NCBI GenBank assembly: GCA_034112345.1
Contig: JAWUVN010000039.1
Span: forward strand, 1-7,992
Direction of reading: 5' to 3'
Source of the DNA: Bermanella sp034112345
Lineage (GTDB): Bacteria; Pseudomonadota; Gammaproteobacteria; Pseudomonadales; Oceanobacteraceae
Length of the DNA: 7,992 bases
Positions 6,011 to 7,992 of this stretch are shown here, piece after piece (position 1 is the first letter of the stretch; every line of letters begins with the position of its first letter). Both the position numbers and the translations under genes were made by a program. Under the pieces are notes generated by a model. That model did no database searches, had not been told where the DNA came from, and was given only the letters and a program-made list of their open reading frames with translations.

Positions 6011-6040
6011 TTTCAGTCAACGGATACAAAGGTAATTTAT

Positions 6041-6256
6041 ATGCCACAAGTTAAAGTAAAAGAAAACGAGCCATTTGACGTAGCACTACGTCGCTTCAAA
6101 CGTTCTTGCGAAAAAGCGGGTGTACTTTCAGAAGTACGTCGTCGTGAGCAGTTTGAAAAGCCTACAACTGAACGCAAGCGTAAAAAAGCAGCCGCTGTTA
6201 AGCGTCACGCTAAAAAAGTTTCTCGCGAAACTCGTAAAATGACTCGTCTTTACTAA
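6041..6256 (+). CDS. rpsU: 30S ribosomal protein S21
   Basis: S21 is a small basic protein of the 30S platform near the 3' end of 16S rRNA and helps initiation by base-pairing with mRNA. The 71 residues equal the E. coli length, with KENEPFDVALRRFKRSCEKA (7-26), RRREQFEKPTTERKRK (33-48) and the terminal TRLY all conserved. The start is set by this alignment and by AAAGG at 6028-6032, 8 bases upstream; an in-frame ATG at 5900 would add 47 residues with no homology and is rejected. It is the first gene of the rpsU-yqeY-dnaG unit and diverges from tsaD. The TAA stop is followed 30 bases later by yqeY with no terminator between. Confidence 0.98.
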   Translation: MPQVKVKENEPFDVALRRFKRSCEKAGVLSEVRRREQFEKPTTERKRKKAAAVKRHAKKVSRETRKMTRLY

Positions 6257-6286
6257 GCACTGAATAGAGACACCGTCAGAGATAAT

Positions 6287-6742
6287 ATGATGACTGATCA
6301 AAGCCTAATACTAGTACTTAAAGCCGCAGTGAAAACTGCCATGCGCGCGAAAGACAAACCTCTTACGCAAGCTGTTCGCTCTATATTGGCTGAGATCAAA
6401 CGTGTTGAAGTTGACGAACGCATCGAACTGGATGACGCTCGTGTTCTTGCCATTATGGACAAGATGGTAAAGCAACGTCGTGACTCTATTAAGCAGTATG
6501 AAGATGCAGGCAGAACTGAGCTTGCAGCAGTAGAGCATTACGAAGTTGGCGTTATTCAGGACTTCCTTCCGGAAGCCCTATCCGACGAAGAGTTATCTGC
6601 CATTGTGGTTCAAGCAGTTGCAGATAGCGGTGCCTCTGGCATGCAAGATATGGGTAAAGTTATGGGACTTGTTAAACCACAAGTTGCAGGACGAGCCGAT
6701 ATGGGTGCCATCAGCAAATTGGTTAAAGACAAGCTCGCTTAA
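6287..6742 (+). CDS. yqeY: GatB/YqeY domain-containing protein
   Basis: A 151-residue soluble protein of the YqeY family, whose helical fold is shared with the C-terminal tRNA-binding tail of GatB, the amidotransferase subunit. A stand-alone role, possibly linked to tRNA or aminoacylation, is not established. Typical features are an N-terminal helical region with AMRAKDK (18-24), LAEIKRVEVD (34-43), QRRDSIKQYEDAGR (63-76), EHYEVGVIQDFLPE (83-96), and the C-terminal signature MGKVMGLVKPQVAGRADM (122-139). The length fits the family (about 147-150). Two adjacent ATG codons (6287 and 6290) are both possible starts, and the upstream purine stretch CAGAGATAAT is a weak ribosome-binding site. The position between rpsU and dnaG matches Pseudomonas-like genomes and differs from E. 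coli. The stop codon lies inside a terminator-like hairpin. Confidence 0.93.
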   Translation: MMTDQSLILVLKAAVKTAMRAKDKPLTQAVRSILAEIKRVEVDERIELDDARVLAIMDKMVKQRRDSIKQYEDAGRTELAAVEHYEVGVIQDFLPEALSDEELSAIVVQAVADSGASGMQDMGKVMGLVKPQVAGRADMGAISKLVKDKLA

Positions 6743-6755
6743 TGAGCTTTTCTTT
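6731..6755 (+). terminator. Terminator-like or attenuator hairpin between yqeY and dnaG
   Basis: AAGCTC (6731-6736) pairs with GAGCTT (6744-6749) across a 7-base loop, immediately followed by TTCTTT (6750-6755). The stem covers the end of yqeY, including its TAA stop in the loop, and the T-rich tract is directly ahead of the dnaG ribosome-binding site. The 6-pair stem is too short for efficient termination, but partial termination would lower dnaG relative to rpsU. This is inferred by analogy with the E. coli rpsU-dnaG terminator. Confidence 0.4.
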
Positions 6756-6772
6756 GGCAATCTAAAGGGTCT

Positions 6773-7992
6773 ATGGCAGGCCGAATCCCCCAAGCATTCA
6801 TTGATGACCTTTTATCACGCGTAAACATTGTAGACGTGGTAGACAGTCGTATCCGCTTAAAAAAAGCCGGTAAGAATCACAGCGCATGCTGCCCATTTCA
6901 TAACGAAAAAACCCCATCGTTTACTGTCGCATCTGACAAACAGTTTTATTACTGCTTTGGTTGTGGCGCCAAAGGCAATGCCGTTGGCTTTGTTATGGAA
7001 TATGACAATATCGACTTTCCAGAAGCCGTTACTCTTCTTGCCGATTCAGTGGGCATGGAAGTTCCAAAAGAAGACATATCCCCTTTTCAACAAAAACAGC
7101 AACAAGAACGCGTTAGCCTTTATGAGTTAATGGGCAGTTCAAACGAATATTATCAACAGCAACTCCGCTTTCATGAAGGCAAACAGATTGCTGTGGATTA
7201 TTTAAAAAATCGCGGACTGTCAGGCACCGCCGCCAAGTTTTTTAATATTGGCTACGCCCCCCCAGGTTGGGACAACCTTAAAAACACCATCGAGCTAGAC
7301 AGCAACAACCAAGTCGATGATGAAAAACACAAAGGCCTTGTAGACACCGGTATGCTAGTGGTCAAAGACAACGGCAGCTCATATGACCGTTTTCGGAACC
7401 GCATTGTATTTCCCATTCGCGATGTTCGCGGCCGCACCATTGCCTTTGGCGCACGAACATTAGGCGATGACAAACCCAAGTATTTAAATAGCCCCGAAAC
7501 TCCAATATTTAATAAAGGCCAAGAACTATATGGTCTTTACGAATGCAGGCAAATCCGCCAGCCACTTAAGCGCTTTCTAGTGGTTGAAGGCTATATGGAT
7601 GTAGTTGCCCTGCATGAATTTGGCCTTCATTACGCCGTGGCCACACTGGGCACCGCTACCAGCCCAACGCACCTGCAAAAATTATTCAAAATTGCCCCCG
7701 AAGTCATCTTTTGTTTTGATGGTGACGATGCAGGCAGAAAAGCGGCTAAACGCGGCCTTGAGCAAGCCCTTCCGATACTAGAAGATGGCCAACAAATTCG
7801 ATTCATGTTCCTACCTGACGGCGAAGACCCCGATACGATTATTCGCAAAGAAGGGAAAGAAGGCTTTGAGCAGCGCATAGGCAATGCCCTAGGTATCGCT
7901 GAATACATGATCAAGCAATTAAAATCAGACATTGAAGACCCTGAAAGCATCGAAGGTCGCGCGCGCCTAGCCAAGCTGGCTGGGCCCATGAT
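6773..7992 (+). CDS. dnaG: DNA primase, 3' end beyond the window
   Basis: DnaG makes RNA primers for the replicative polymerase in association with DnaB helicase. About 406 codons are open to the window end; E. coli DnaG is 581 residues, so the helicase-binding C-terminal domain is off the edge. The start MAGRIPQAFIDDLL matches the family and is preceded by AAAGGG (6764-6769). The zinc-binding domain has C40, H43, C61 and C64 at the same positions as in E. coli, in CCPFHNEKTPSF and YYCFGCGAKGN. The RNA-polymerase domain carries RFRNRIVFPIRD (from 206) and KYLNSPETPIFNKG. The TOPRIM motifs are EGYMD (272-276) and DGDDAGR (316-322), whose acidic residues bind metal. It follows yqeY by 30 bases in the same unit. 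rpoD is the expected next gene but is not visible. Confidence 0.97.
   Translation, partial: MAGRIPQAFIDDLLSRVNIVDVVDSRIRLKKAGKNHSACCPFHNEKTPSFTVASDKQFYYCFGCGAKGNAVGFVMEYDNIDFPEAVTLLADSVGMEVPKEDISPFQQKQQQERVSLYELMGSSNEYYQQQLRFHEGKQIAVDYLKNRGLSGTAAKFFNIGYAPPGWDNLKNTIELDSNNQVDDEKHKGLVDTGMLVVKDNGSSYDRFRNRIVFPIRDVRGRTIAFGARTLGDDKPKYLNSPETPIFNKGQELYGLYECRQIRQPLKRFLVVEGYMDVVALHEFGLHYAVATLGTATSPTHLQKLFKIAPEVIFCFDGDDAGRKAAKRGLEQALPILEDGQQIRFMFLPDGEDPDTIIRKEGKEGFEQRIGNALGIAEYMIKQLKSDIEDPESIEGRARLAKLAGPM

Noticed and set aside
5900..6040. Longer rpsU starting at the ATG at 5900
   Set aside because: It adds 47 unrelated residues to a protein whose 71-residue length is highly conserved; the region instead holds the likely promoter and leader.
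6311..6824. Out-of-frame and antisense open frames over yqeY and the yqeY-dnaG junction
   Set aside because: They overlap the conserved YqeY frame and the clear dnaG start; no motif and no ribosome-binding site.
7252..7989. Minus-strand open frames of 75 and 119 codons within dnaG
   Set aside because: Shadows of the primase RNA-polymerase domain, which carries all expected motifs on the plus strand.
1..7992. Search for CRISPR repeats, insertion-sequence ends, tRNA genes, toxin-antitoxin or defence genes
   Set aside because: No direct-repeat array, terminal inverted repeats, transposase, tRNA-like fold or defence-type motif was found by reading; nearly all sequence is explained by known housekeeping genes.

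Overview
This window looks like an ordinary chromosomal stretch from a marine-type gammaproteobacterium. The evidence is gene content: Cca, FolB, TsaD, S21 and DnaG are all close to their gammaproteobacterial counterparts, and the order tsaD | rpsU - yqeY - dnaG is the macromolecular-synthesis neighbourhood as found in Pseudomonas-like genomes, where GatB/YqeY sits between rpsU and dnaG. Base composition is moderate, somewhat AT-leaning in the spacers. An Oceanospirillales-like organism is a guess, not something the sequence proves.

Layout. At the left edge (to 1538, +) is a TraF-family outer-membrane barrel protein whose signal-peptide region is interrupted by an in-frame TAA. A strong intrinsic terminator closes it. 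Next comes a two-gene + strand unit: cca (tRNA nucleotidyltransferase/repair enzyme) overlapping by 4 bases a PTR1/FolM-type pteridine reductase. This unit converges on a - strand unit read in the order tsaD, folB, folK; the short convergent spacer holds two hairpins. A 262-base divergent spacer separates tsaD from the rightward unit rpsU - yqeY - dnaG. dnaG runs off the right edge with about 406 codons visible.

How the genes relate. Three genes belong to pterin/folate metabolism: FolB (dihydroneopterin aldolase) and FolK (HPPK) make consecutive steps to the pterin pyrophosphate used by dihydropteroate synthase, and the pteridine reductase acts on dihydropterin or dihydrofolate substrates. 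Two act on tRNA: Cca builds or repairs the 3' CCA end, and TsaD makes t6A37. rpsU and dnaG serve translation and replication initiation. A hairpin plus T-rich tract at the yqeY stop codon could reduce read-through into dnaG, much as the known E. coli rpsU-dnaG terminator does.

No CRISPR array, insertion sequence, phage gene, tRNA or rRNA was seen, and I found no convincing undescribed system. The points most worth a second look are the broken 5' end of the TraF-like gene with its two duplicated helical segments, the attenuator-like hairpin before dnaG, and the clustering of a PTR1-type reductase with folB/folK. No gene-free stretch exceeds 300 bases.
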